A program made the translations under genes and the position numbers. A model generated the notes under the pieces. The model searched no databases. It was given only the letters and a program-made list of their open reading frames with translations, and had not been told where the DNA came from. Source: Eledone cirrhosa (lineage: Eukaryota > Mollusca > Cephalopoda > Octopoda > Eledonidae). From it: DNA of 64,000 nt. Shown in pieces: positions 21,930 to 31,864 of this stretch. How positions within the stretch are numbered: the first letter of the stretch is position 1; the number at the start of each line of letters is the position of its first letter. Where the stretch lies: NCBI GenBank assembly GCA_964016885.1, contig OZ024740.1, positions 209,033,718 through 209,097,717 on the forward strand, in the 5' to 3' direction.

Positions 21930-22015
21930 TTACCATCATGTGTGTGTGTGTGTGTGTGTCTGTCTATCTGTGTGTGTGTGTGTGTGTGTGTCTGTCTGTC
22001 TGTCTGTCTGTGCAC
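21930..22015. repeat. (TG)n and (TCTG)n microsatellites
   Basis: TG dinucleotides interrupted by TCTGTCTATC, then TCTG tetranucleotides. It is preceded by (CAT)n-like trinucleotides near 21,880-21,900. Confidence 0.9.
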
Positions 22016-22054
22016 TGTAGTACACACTTGGTATAAATATCTAAGGGTTTAGAG

Positions 22055-22343
22055 CAGTCATGGGCAACCAGCGGCCCGCGAAGCTTTCTGAATGGCTCGC
22101 CTAAGTCACGTAAGTGAAATCTTTCTGATTTTTTTACCCCAACTTTTCAGTCGTAATTTATCTTTCTATCATTTTTAAGATCAAGGAAAACAATGTGTAC
22201 GAATTCTGAAAAACAAATCAAAACAACCTGAGTTATCACCCTTTTTTTAATGTGGGCACGAATGTAAATTAGCGGCTGCGGCCCGCCTGATGATGAGCCA
22301 TATCTCGTGCGACCCGCTTCTCGAAAAAGGTTGCTCATGTCTG
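22055..22343. mobile_element. hAT-type MITE with 8-bp target duplication
   Basis: Imperfect terminal inverted repeats CAGTCATGGGCAACC (22,055-22,069) and, inverted, CAGACATGAGCAACC at the right end. GTTTAGAG occurs immediately outside both ends (22,047-22,054 and 22,344-22,351), a perfect 8-bp duplication as expected for hAT transposition. The interior has GC-rich subterminal phrases (GCGGCCCGC, GCGGCCCGCC) and no transposase. It needs a hAT transposase in trans. Confidence 0.9.
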
Positions 22344-22451
22344 GTTTAGAGCACTCAGTCTGTAGGACGAGTTGTGTATAATCAGTGTGTCGCTATTGTA
22401 ACTGATTATGTATATATATAATCAGTTTTCTGAGGATTTAATCAGAGGTAA

Positions 22452-22756
22452 TGTGGGTATGGTGTGGCGTGCGGTGGCCGGGGGCGGGGGAGTGCTCGAC
22501 CGGAAGGGTGTGTGGCGTGCGGTGGCCGGAGGCGGGGGAGTGCTCGACCGGAAGGGCTTTTTGGCCGGAAGGATGCTCGACCGGAAGGGCCAGCAGAGGG
22601 CCTCTCTCTAGTGGTGACCAGCACACGGTGTGGACGCGAGTTTTGGGGCAGCTCCCGGTGTTAAGCAGTTGGACGCACGTGGAAGAGGAGTAACCTGCAG
22701 TGGACTTTAGCGGTGCCTGTGAAAAGCGGTAAGTGAGATAGCTTTTTCTAACTACA
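22452..22756 (+). repeat. 5' LTR
   Basis: TG...CA ends. The first part is an internal tandem duplication of about 48 bp (GTGTGGCGTGCGGTGGCC.. ending CTCGACCGGAAGG, twice). It is followed by AG and by GCTATTTCGGCGACTG; no clear TGG-initiated primer-binding site is visible. Transcription would start here by homology with other LTRs; I see no unambiguous TATA box. Confidence 0.93.
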
Positions 22757-22821
22757 AGCTATTTCGGCGACTGAAAAAAAAAAAACAAAAAAAAAACACT
22801 TGCCGCAAGACAAATCAGAAG

Positions 22822-23565
22822 ATGGCGACAAGACTACGGATGAACGAAGCTATCAGGGCATTCACCGGGGAAGGTGATGTCGTCGCTTGGCTGCGGAAGG
22901 TTCGGCTGGTCGCAAGTTTGCAGAAGATAGAGGACGTGGCCGGCCTCATGCCATTGTACCTCGAGGGCGACGCGCTGGTACTCTTCCTTGAGTTGGACGA
23001 GCACAGCCAAAGAGATGTGCAGAAGATTGAGAGGCGTCTGATGGATGCATTCGCCGAGGGACCGTTGGCGGCTTTTGCTAAGCTGGCGAGAATCAGGTGG
23101 AATGGTGAGCGCGTCGACATTTTCGCAGCAGAAATAAGGCGGTTGGCTACGTTGGCCGGTTACCAGGCGGAATGCGAACGCACGGTGCGGTTGGCGTTCA
23201 TCAATGGATTTCCGGACGACATAGCGGTGAAACTGCAGCAAGTCCCGGGTTATAAAGAGATGGAAATGCGTTCACTGGTGGAACAAGCCCGGATCATAGC
23301 GGAAGATGCCAAAAAGAGTGTTGCGGCGATAGCAACTACGGCAGCGAAATGGTGAAAGGGAGGCAACCTCGGCACGCGGCGTCCGCGTGCGTTTAAGGGG
23401 CGCTGTTTTCGGTGCCAGGGCCCGCATATGGCTAGAGACTGTAGAGAGTCGAAGCCGGAGATAATTTGCTACCGGTGTAAGCGACCAGGCCACATCGCTA
23501 CTAACTGCGACCAGGGAAACGATCCAAGGGGAACTACTGCGCCGGTAGTTGCCCCTTACGAGTAG
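22822..23565 (+). CDS. gag: LTR retrotransposon Gag, with in-frame TGA
   Basis: ATG at 22,822 opens a 177-codon frame with a typical retrotransposon capsid region (residues about 25-150, DVVAWLRKVRLVASLQ and PLYLEGDALVLFLELD). It stops at TGA 23,353-23,355. The same frame continues to TAG near 23,563-23,565 and encodes two CCHC zinc knuckles, CFRCQGPHMARDC (from 23,404) and CYRCKRPGHIATNC (about 23,467-23,508), which would bind element RNA. So the nucleocapsid part is present but lies behind one stop. This may be a nonsense mutation or a readthrough signal; the bases after TGA (AAG) are not a known strong readthrough context, so I favour mutation. The pol frame follows 12 bp later in another frame. 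Confidence 0.85.
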
Positions 23566-23576
23566 CGGCGCTGCCT

Positions 23577-25481
23577 GTGGTGGAAGTCTTCGTGAGGGGG
23601 AAGCCACAGCGAGCCCTCGTGGATGCGGGCTGTACGACGACACTGGTGACCGCGGGGGTGGCGCAGAGGTGGGGAGGGAAGAGCAGCGTAAGGGCAGTCG
23701 ACGGCAGGAAAATTGAATGCCGAGGTCGCAGCGAGATGGAAATAGCGGTACGGGGAAGGAGGATTAGGCTCTCCGCCATCGTGGTAGACAGTGTGGTGGA
23801 TGGGATCGGCGTGGTTATGGGCATGGACGCGATTGGCCGTCTAGGGGGCGTCACGGTGAACAATGTCGGTGTGTCGTTTGGCGCCGCTGCATCGGTATGC
23901 GCTGTGAGCGCACGTCATGAGAACCAGAAGGCTCACGAGGAGGAATACCCCGCTTACACTGTACAGGACAAAGACTTCAAGGCCGTGTTTGATGGGCAGC
24001 GATGGGTTGTTGAGTGGTACTGGAAGGGAGAACCACCAACACTGAAGACCAAAGTGGGCTGCTATCAACACACATTGAAGGGAAACGCTAGGAGCGAGTT
24101 CGAGCGAGAAGTAGAGAGATGGATCGAAGAGGGCATACTGCTTCCCTGGAAGGAGGAGGTGAAGTGCGGAGTATTGCCGTTGATCGCGGTGGTGCAACCC
24201 ACGAAGAGCAAGGTGAGGCCGGTACTGGACTATCGGGAGCTGAACGAGCACGTGTCATGCCACACGGGTGGCGAGGTCACGGATGTCTGTGGGGAAACCC
24301 TGCGTGAGTGGAGACGCATGACGGGGGGTTCAGCGATCGTGGATCTAAAGTCGGCTTACTTGCAGTTGCATATAGATGAGAAGCTCTGGCGGTATCAGCT
24401 GGTCAGGTATAAGGGCCGGACATATTGCCTGACCAGGCTCGGTTTCGGGCTGAGCTCCGCACCGAAGATCATGGCGGCGGTCCTCAAGACCGCTCTGGGG
24501 AGGGCCGACAAGATAAAGAGGGCTACTAACTCCTATATTGACGACATCCTAGTGGACGAGTCGGTGGTGTCGACGGCGGAGGTCACGAGCCATTTGCGGA
24601 GGTATGGACTGACTGCGAAGCCATCAGAAGCATTGGAGGGAGGAGCCGCGCTGGGACTTAGGCTACGGCGAGACAAGACGGGCGTTTTGGTGTTCCAGAG
24701 GGGAAACGAAGTTCCGGAACTGGGCCCAAGTATGAATAGGCGGGAGCTTTTCTCGGTGTGTGGAAAGCTGGTGGGTCACTACCCGATCGCTGGGTGGCTC
24801 CGGACGGCATGCAGCTATGTCAAGAGACGAGCGGGAGGGGTGACTTGGAGTGACAGAGTGGGAGAGAGGACGGTGGCCATGATGCAGGAGATCGTGGCGA
24901 GGGTGAAGGCCGACGACCCAGTGCGGGGACGCTGGTACGTTCCCAAATCACAGAGCGGGACCGTATGGTGCGATGCCAGCAGCATAGCGCTGGGTGTCAC
25001 GTTGGAGATAGGAGGTGTTGAGGTCGAGGATGCAGCCTGGCTTAGAAAGAAGGACGACTGCAGCCACATCAATGTGGCCGAGCTGGACGCGGTGTTGAGA
25101 GGGGTGAACCTCGCCCTGCGGTGGGGGCTGCGCACCATCGAGATACGCACCGACTCGGCTACTGTACTCGGATGGGTAAGATCAGTGCTCACCAGTGAGA
25201 AGAGAGTGCGAACGAGAGGCGCGGCGGAGATGCTGATAAAGCGCCGCCTGGGAACGTTAGGAGAGCTGGCCACCGAGTTCGACCTGAAGCTGAGCGTAGT
25301 GTTCGTGCCCTCAGAGAAAAATAGGGCGGACATCTTAACTAGAGTGAAGAAAGCCTGGATGGAAGCGCCGGAGGAGGTAGAGGAAGAGATAGCTGCCGTG
25401 TGTCGGCTGACCGAGTTAGACCTGAAGGGGTTGCATGACATGCACCACATGGGGGGGGGGGGGATAGGAGCCTGTTCCTAG
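23577..25481 (+). CDS. pol: LTR retrotransposon Pol: protease, reverse transcriptase, RNase H
   Basis: A 634-codon frame whose first codon is GTG; the natural entry is presumably from Gag by frameshift or readthrough. Aspartic protease signature ALVDAGCTTTLV is at about residues 13-24 (DAG where DSG/DTG is usual). RT: VRPVLDYRELNEHV at about 210, IVDLKSAYLQLH with the first catalytic Asp at about 254, FGLSSAPKIMAAVLK, and NSYIDDILV with the Asp pair at about 319. RNase H: WCDASS at about 464, the Glu in INVAELDAVL at about 500, RTDSAT at about 524 and NRADILTRV near 580. The frame ends in LHDMHHM and a run of 13 G (25,451-25,463), inside the HHCC zinc domain of integrase. The product would copy element RNA into DNA in virus-like particles. 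Confidence 0.88.
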   Translation: MVEVFVRGKPQRALVDAGCTTTLVTAGVAQRWGGKSSVRAVDGRKIECRGRSEMEIAVRGRRIRLSAIVVDSVVDGIGVVMGMDAIGRLGGVTVNNVGVSFGAAASVCAVSARHENQKAHEEEYPAYTVQDKDFKAVFDGQRWVVEWYWKGEPPTLKTKVGCYQHTLKGNARSEFEREVERWIEEGILLPWKEEVKCGVLPLIAVVQPTKSKVRPVLDYRELNEHVSCHTGGEVTDVCGETLREWRRMTGGSAIVDLKSAYLQLHIDEKLWRYQLVRYKGRTYCLTRLGFGLSSAPKIMAAVLKTALGRADKIKRATNSYIDDILVDESVVSTAEVTSHLRRYGLTAKPSEALEGGAALGLRLRRDKTGVLVFQRGNEVPELGPSMNRRELFSVCGKLVGHYPIAGWLRTACSYVKRRAGGVTWSDRVGERTVAMMQEIVARVKADDPVRGRWYVPKSQSGTVWCDASSIALGVTLEIGGVEVEDAAWLRKKDDCSHINVAELDAVLRGVNLALRWGLRTIEIRTDSATVLGWVRSVLTSEKRVRTRGAAEMLIKRRLGTLGELATEFDLKLSVVFVPSEKNRADILTRVKKAWMEAPEEVEEEIAAVCRLTELDLKGLHDMHHMGGGGIGACS

Positions 25482-26393
25482 CCAGGAGAATCGACTCGGA
25501 CGTTAGCAGACACAGTGTTCGGGGGGTGGTTAGAGGCTGCGTCCGATGTCAGTCCATTGATCCCGCCCCGGGTGTACACGAAACGGGAAGCCTCCCGGTG
25601 GATCGCGACTGGAAGCGATTAGCGGTGGATGTGACGCACTACCGGCAGGGAACGTACCTCTCGATGGTCGACTGCGGACCAGGTCGAATGGCGATATGGA
25701 GGGAGATGAAGACTGGAACGGCCGAGGAAATCGTGCGGACGTTGAGAGAGGTGTTCTTGGAGCGGGGCCCTGTGGACGAACTGCTGATGGACAACAGCGC
25801 AGCGTTCCACTCGGAGGCACTGAGGGAGATGCTCGATGGATGGAAGGTGGACCGTTTCTTCAGAGCGGCGCACAGGCCGAGCGGGAATGGAATCGTGGAG
25901 CGACACCACCGGACGATCAAGGCAATGGCGGAGCGGGGCCATATCTCACCAATGGAGGCAGTGTTCTGGTACAATATGTCCTCTCGGGTTGGACAGGTCG
26001 AGGAATCGGTGCCACACAGAGCAGTATTCAAATACGAGTGGCGGCACCCGTGCACGCCACCACAGCGGCCAGTGGGGAGAGAGTGCATTCGTGCAGGTGG
26101 GCGAAGAAGTCTGGGTTAAGCCCCCAGATGCACGTTGCACATCTCAATGGGGAAGGGGAACGGTGACGGCCGTAAATTCAAAGAACAATGTGTCCGTGGA
26201 CGGGGTACCACGTCCTGTCCTGGATGTAAGAAGAATCACCGTGTCGACGGACTCCGAGGAAGAGGAAACCCAAGATGAGGTGGAAACCCAGAGCCCTGTC
26301 CCAATGCTACGAAGATCGCAACGGAGTCGTAGACCACCGACCTGGACAGCAGACTTTCATATGCAGAGGGACGAGGGGGAAATTGATCCTTGA
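25482..26393 (+). pseudogene. LTR retrotransposon integrase, broken into frames
   Basis: The zinc-domain Cys pair is in GCVRCQSIDP (25,526 frame), after the His residues that lie in the pol frame upstream of the G run. The catalytic core shows LAVDVTHYRQGTYLSMVDCG with the first Asp, then ELLMDNSAAFHSEAL with the second Asp and GNGIVERHHRTIKAM with the Glu. At about 26,075-26,085 the frame shifts again, and the C-terminal part (EEVWVKPPDARC and DSEEEETQDEVE, then SQRSRRPP) continues to 26,393 in the frame used by pol. Integrase would insert the cDNA. Two frame breaks suggest this copy cannot supply active integrase, unless the G-run break is a sequencing or slippage artefact. Confidence 0.82.
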
Positions 26394-26406
26394 GATCAGG
26401 GGGGCG

Positions 26407-26711
26407 TGTGGGTATGGTGTGGCGTGCGGTGGCCGGGGGCGGGGGAGTGCTCGACCGGAAGGGTGTGTGGCGTGCGGTGGCCGGAGGCGGGGGAGTGCTC
26501 GACCGGAAGGGCTTTTTGGCCGGAAGGATGCTCGACCGGAAGGGCCAGCAGAGGGCCTCTCTCTAGTGGTGACCAGCACACGGTGTGGACGCGAGTTTTT
26601 GGGCAGCTCCCGGTGTTAAGCAGTTGGACGCACGTGGAAGAGGAGTAACCTGCAGTGGACTTTAGCGGCGCCTGTGAAAAGCGGTAAGTGAGATAGCTTT
26701 TTCTAACTACA
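26407..26711 (+). repeat. 3' LTR
   Basis: Same length and internal tandem duplication as the 5' LTR. The two differences seen are TTTTGGGG versus TTTTTGGG near 26,600 and GCGGTGCC versus GCGGCGCC near 26,670. It is preceded by a short purine-rich run ending AGGGGGGCG that could be the polypurine tract. Confidence 0.93.
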
Positions 26712-26852
26712 GTAAACACTGTATTTAAGGTCGAGTGACGCAACTTCGAGTGATTAGCGGCCTTTAGACTCACCTGATCAATGAAACAATTGTTAATACT
26801 TGAAATAAAGCTCCTTGTTGTACAGCCGACCACCATGTTATTCTTCATTCTT

Positions 26853-26896
<44 letters not shown>
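26712..26896. repeat. Element tail and (TA)n
   Basis: 26,776-26,857 (GAAACAATTGTTA.. CCATGTTATTCTTCA) matches the tail of the elements at 39,961-40,135 and 40,163-40,436. The (TA)n tract is at 26,858-26,896. Confidence 0.7.
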
Positions 26897-26898
<2 letters not shown>

Positions 26899-27071
26899 TA
26901 AGTTATTCCGGGTTGAATCGGAGGTAACCACAGTAAGTAAGGTACTCAATACATAGCAGAGTATAAAAGTTTTAATATAGATGAGATTCTACAGGACTAG
27001 AACTGTTTCATTCTTTAGAAATCATCAGATGATTTCTAAAGAATAAACAGTTCTAGTTCTGTAGAATCTCA

Positions 27072-27105
<34 letters not shown>

Positions 27106-27130
27106 TGTATAAATGTATATATGTATATAT
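26897..27130. repeat. Palindromic hammerhead-like element
   Basis: 26,987-27,028 and 27,029-27,075 form an almost perfect palindrome with no spacer. Minus-strand CTGATGA (27,022-27,028), hairpin, GAAAC (27,005-27,009), then GTC and CTGTAGAATC. 26,900-26,960 matches 9,345-9,405 inverted. (TA)n follows at 27,073. Confidence 0.8.
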
Positions 27131-27560
27131 GTATGTATGTGTGTATGTATGAATGTATGAATGTATGAAAAGCTTCAAGTACAGGCGTCGCTTGATATGT
27201 GACATTTTTTGCGATGCATCGTATTGCTGGCCATAGGCAAGTCCCTAGCAGGAATAAAAAGCCAGGTCCGTGATGTTCATGCTTAAGTATCAAATGATGG
27301 CATTATTCGAAATCGAGTTGCTGCCATCATCATGTATGTATGTATGTATGTATGTATGTATGTATGTATGTATGTATGTATGTATGTATGTATGTATGTA
27401 TGTATGTATGTATGTATGTATGGATGGATGGATGGATGGATGGATGTATATATGGATGGATGTATGAATGTATTTATGTATGTATGTAAGTATGTAAGTA
27501 TGTATGTATGTATGTATGTATGTATGTATGTTTGTATGTATGTATGTGTGTATGTTCTTC
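27131..27560. repeat. (ATGT)n / (ATGG)n microsatellite
   Basis: ATGT tetranucleotides from 27,330 to 27,420, ATGG at 27,421-27,446, then interrupted ATGT to 27,550. It is preceded by GAAATCGAGTTGCTGCCATC (from about 27,308), similar to GAAAACGAGTTGGCAGCCACC before the tract at 52,507, so these tracts look like LINE 3' tails. Frames through it are repeats of Met-Tyr-Val-Cys and are not genes. Confidence 0.9.
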
Positions 27561-27849
27561 TGGTTTTATAATTTCACAAAGTTTTACCAATAGAGAGAGA
27601 GTCGGTTTCTAACATAGACACAAGACTCTCTCATTGGAATTTACACACCATCAACTATGTAGATATGTATGTATGCATGTGTAGATATGGATGTTATTGT
27701 ATATGTGGATGTGGATGTTTTGAGTTGTATGTGTGCATGTGTATATGCTTTGTATCTGTACATGTGTATATGCAGTTATTAGATGCAAAATTTGTGGTAT
27801 GTTTTACATATTTTTACTGTTCCATTAATGGATTGTACTTGTAATTTCC

Positions 27850-28345
27850 TAACTAGTTGTGTTCTGAAATTCCTGTGAAGCCTAGCTTCTCAAGATTTGT
27901 ATTGAAGCAGTTACTAACATATCCCAGTGCCCCAATAATCACAGGCATAAATCTGGAGGTGTAATCAGGGTGGAGTATCTGCAGATTTCTCATCAGTTCT
28001 GCATAAATATTCTCCTTTTCACTAATCTTTGATATTATATTGGTATCTGCTGGGCAGCTAATTTCCACTACTGTGCATGTTTTCTTCTCCCTGTCCCATA
28101 TCATAATATCTGGTCTGTTATGCCTGCATTTTATTGGGGTTTTTACTGGAACATTCCACCAGTACTCTTTCCTATTATGTATATGGATGTCTTCCACATT
28201 GTTGTAGCTTTTAATGTGTTTATTATCGGGGCTATCTTTTTTACGAACTGCATTGTCAGTGTTTTGGCCACTACATCATGCCTCATCTTTGGACAGCTGC
28301 TGATGACATGGGTGATATCCTCGATGTTAGTTCTGCAGAGTCTGC
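27850..28345 (-). pseudogene. LINE ORF2 C-terminal fragment
   Basis: The minus-strand translation contains RTNIEDITHVISSCPKM in one frame, then after a frameshift near 28,190 HNRKEYWWNVPVKTP, RPDIMIWDREKKTCTVVEIS, CPADTN, and VIIGALGYVSNCF. The pattern (RPDI, VVEISCP.D, VIIGALG) is that of the conserved region after the RT domain in many non-LTR elements. Coding on the minus strand would come after an RT to the right, which is replaced by (ATGT)n at 28,355-28,495. A dead fragment. Confidence 0.75.
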
Positions 28346-28349
28346 ATTT

Positions 28350-28495
28350 GTTGTATGTATATATGTATGCATGCCTGTATGTATGTATTTATGTCTGTAT
28401 GTGTGATTGTATGTATGTATGTATGTATGTATGTATGTATGTATGAATACATGCATGTATATATGTGTGTATGTATGTATGAGTGCATGTATGTA
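28350..28495. repeat. (ATGT)n microsatellite, imperfect
   Basis: ATGT/ATGC tetranucleotides with interruptions, directly adjoining the LINE fragment. Confidence 0.9.
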
Positions 28496-30200
28496 AGAAA
28501 ACTATATGGAAGCTTTACTGATTGCAAAATACAAACCCAAATCTAAAACACTGAAACAACACACGTGGAATTAATTATGAATGCTTAGATAGCTTACCCG
28601 TTGAATAATTTTGAAATCAGGTGTTGCAGATTTTATCAGTTTTCCTATGATCCTTTATGACCTACTGCAAAGCGAGTACGCAACAGTCATTTCCTTCTGG
28701 CGGTGATGCTGAGAGGATTTTGAAATGTTAAAATGATCTAATGGCTTTAGGAAGACTTTTATTCCAAACTAAACATAAAGGACTAACAAAGAAATATGAA
28801 AAATCCTTAATAATGGTACAGCGCGCTCCATCGAAAACTGGATTAGTCCCTCTTTTATTTTCCACGGAAAAAGAGATTTTAATCTCGAAATATCAGGACA
28901 TTAAAAAAAAAAAGATTTAACTGATATAATTAGGTGTCCAATATAATGTTAGAAAATGCCTAATTCATCTCTTCTCAGCTTTTTGGATTGTCATCGTTTG
29001 TTTATTCAAATAACAAAAAGGTCTCATTTGTGTCTTCCAAAATGAAACAATTAAATGACCATGGTATTTCTGTAAATCTATAAGGCGTACAGCCCCATAT
29101 ACTCCCTTAGGGAACACATATGGTGAAAGATATAATGGAATTATCTGGAACTATATAAAGTTACCACTTAAAAGTAAAAAAAAAAAATTATTAGCATTTC
29201 ACGATAGGAGACAATGTTGCTAGATGTTATATACCAAAGAGACACATCGCGAAAGGGTTTTCTCATTTTCTAGAAATACTACCCAATCAGTACTCCAACT
29301 TTGATCTTCTGAACTTAGTTCGGTTTATCTGTGACGTCATGTACGTGATTCAAAATTTCGAAGCATTGCTGCAACACAAAACTTCCTGAGGCTAATCCAC
29401 ATTTCGCTCAGTTTCGGTTTTATAAAAAGCAATGAAAGACAGTTTCTATAAAATATCTAACTCTCAGTGAATGCAATGGACATCAGACTATGCTTGGTCC
29501 TCGCGGTGTGTGGCCACCATCTCGAACTGAAGCAATAGACAGGTCAGCCATGATTAAAAAAAAATTGAAAATAGATGGAACCTTCTTTATTCCAGTTGAT
29601 ACATCTACGTCCAGGGCCCGCCAAACAAGTTTTACAAGACGGAACAAAGTTGCTATTATCATTGCCCTTCCTCATCTGCCGAAAAGATCCTCTCAGAAGT
29701 GAAAGGAGCTGAATGTTGTTGTTTTTTTTTTGTTATTTTTTAGGGGAAAAGGTGTTGGGTATTCTCAGACTCCTTCTTGGTTCTCTGGAATCTGGACCAC
29801 ACACTTTGTGGAAAATCCCGAATGTGTTCTACTTCGTAAATCAAACAGAATTTGTAAACTTGTTGAAGGGTTAATTCGTAAATTCCACTTTTAATTTATT
29901 ATAAATTCTTTATTTGTTAGATAATTTTCACTTAAAAGTCTGAAAACCAATTTGAACTTGAATTAAAATAAAAATTGTTCTGTAATTGTTTACAAAAAAC
30001 AAAAACAAATTGGTTTGATATCTTAATACACTTGATAATAACGATAAAGAATGTGTTTGTATTAATATACATACATTGGTAGTAACAGCATATAAAATAT
30101 AGGTGCGGTATGATAAATCTGAAAATAATTGTCTAACCTTGTCTTATCGTAACCCGCCAGCAATTATTGCTGACAATATTTGTCTCATTTAAACTGATTA
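28496..30200. other. No recognisable gene or repeat
   Basis: About 1.7 kb of AT-rich sequence with short A and T runs. A plus-strand frame at 29,490-29,702 (70 codons) matches nothing I know. I see no tRNA-like, splice or promoter structure that I would defend. Confidence 0.5.
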
Positions 30201-30348
30201 AAGGTTGACATATGGAACTGTCTTTATCACAACAATTACAATACAAACTAAAAAGAACAGTTTAAACACAGCATCAAAGGTTCTAATCCTTTCAATTACT
30301 ATGAGGGAGAGAAAGAGATGGGGAAGAAAGAGATGGGGGAGAAAAAAA

Positions 30349-30352
<4 letters not shown>

Positions 30353-30401
<49 letters not shown>
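30353..30401. repeat. (GA)n microsatellite
   Basis: Uninterrupted GA dinucleotides after an AG-rich run. The frames through it are low complexity. Confidence 0.95.
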
Positions 30402-30405
<4 letters not shown>

Positions 30406-30579
30406 TATCTACGTTTACTGAAATGATTTCGACACACCTTTGTTACGAATAATGAGTGAAGGATGGGTGGGTAGAAGTAAAACTAAGGTGTACCGCTGAT
30501 TTTTTTTTTATGGATGTAACAAATTTTCTCCAAATAATTTCAAGAATTTGAACAAAATATAGATGCTGGAAAACGTACA

Positions 30580-31720
30580 TTATCCTAAATTATATTTTTT
30601 CTCGATTTTAGACCTGCAGATGTTTTCATACCACTTTCTAATGTGTAGCATTTTTACAAAATCATTTTCTGTTGATATAATTGCCAAATAATTTAATCTG
30701 TCTTGTGACACGGACGACCGTAAATGTCTTAAAAAGCTTCTCTCTCCTGCAGACACAATTATAAATATTATTCTTGATGCAACCCACAGATTTAGCACGA
30801 CATCCTGTAGCTTATTTCTCTTGGTGAATCTAATGGCTTCTGTCGGAAGCTTTACATCTCCAGGAAACAATTCTTTTGTAATATCTCGTTCGGTTAAGAG
30901 ATCACATTTATTCATATCACTATTTTCTTGTTACCATAGCTTATCTTCCAAACCTTCACATACTTAAATCTTTATTTATATCTAGCAACTATTTTATGGT
31001 ATTTAAAAAAATTCAATGTGTTATTGAAATTTTATAACTGTTCAAATGTTTCTGCTAAAGAATTAATAGCTCTATCAGTATTGCATTGAACACATAATTA
31101 TTTAAATCATCTTTCTGGAAATGCTGTCATATACAAGCTGTCTTTTGTTTTCAACGTATCTTTCTACATTAAAAAATAGGCTCTACATCAAATTATGTAG
31201 GTCATTCTTTTACCGAAGCCAATACTATTTCATATCCATTTGCACGATAATTAATTAAGTAATTAGTAACAGTATTCATTAATGACGCTACGGTGTATAG
31301 TTCTACAAAGGTACATTGCATAGTTTATCCTAAGGCATCATACCAGACATCCATCATCTCTAGAAAAGTGTAATGTTCTATTTTTGATACAAAGATTCTG
31401 TTTCATGTTACACTGCATGATCAGAAGTAAGCATTTCTGAAAGTTCACATAGAGCTTCTCGAATCCTATAATTTCATATTTAATGGTTTTGACAAACTCT
31501 AATTGGCACTCCCATTTAGACTCACATAAAGATTTAGTATTGAGGAAATTATTATATTTTTTTCTTCTTCAGTAAATACGATCGAACAGGATAGACAGAA
31601 AACATATGAATGCTGGACAATAGTAAAAAAAATGAAGTGGATATTTGATAACTTGTGCTAACACCAACCATTAAGTTCAGATTATGGCACCCAACTTGTA
31701 TATAAAACACCCGTAGATTT
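30580..31720 (-). pseudogene. hAT transposase relic (core and dimerisation region)
   Basis: The minus strand at about 31,700-31,500 gives GCHNLNLMVGVSTSYQI with changes of frame and then VSLNGSAN, which resembles the CH-x-LNL region of hAT transposases. At 30,915-30,580 an intact 111-codon frame reads KLQDVVLNLWVASRIIFIIV, SAGERSFLRHLRSSVSQDRL and NYLAIISTEND, matching the C-terminal dimerisation region with a short deletion after ERSF. Several stops separate the parts. It is an old, dead copy of the ZMYM/TTF-type hAT group. Confidence 0.7.
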
Positions 31721-31864
31721 TCCTTCGTTGTCCGCTACTGAAAATCTTCATTTTTCCCCCTGTCATATTTAAACCATTTGACCTCTAAAATAAATCTAGC
31801 TTGCTTCTCCCAGAGAAATCCTGTACATATACTTAACTAAATATACTGTATTTTACCTATAATA

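Larger units (their letters stand above)
22452..26711 (+). mobile_element. Complete LTR retrotransposon (4,260 bp)
   Basis: Two 305-bp LTRs (22,452-22,756; 26,407-26,711), both starting TG and ending CA, flanked by a 4-bp target duplication GTAA (22,448-22,451 and 26,712-26,715). The interior encodes Gag with zinc knuckles, then protease, RT, RNase H and integrase in that order, so the element is Ty3/Gypsy-like or, less likely, BEL/Pao-like; the order does not separate the two. By eye the LTRs differ at two sites, so the insertion is recent. Despite that, three breaks interrupt the genes. The body is strikingly GC-rich compared with its AT-rich surroundings. Confidence 0.93.

Noticed and set aside
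23353..23355. Programmed stop-codon readthrough in gag.
   Set aside because: The stop falls inside Gag ahead of the zinc knuckles, not at the gag-pol junction, and its context is not a known readthrough signal. Mutation is simpler, so it is reported only as a break.
25451..25463. Programmed frameshift at the 13-G run.
   Set aside because: Placement within the integrase zinc domain is unusual for recoding, and homopolymers of this length often vary or are misread.
27270..27571. Met-Tyr-Val-Cys repeat frames, which might suggest a metal-binding protein.
   Set aside because: The periodicity is exactly that of (ATGT)n, and the same frames occur at other ATGT arrays.
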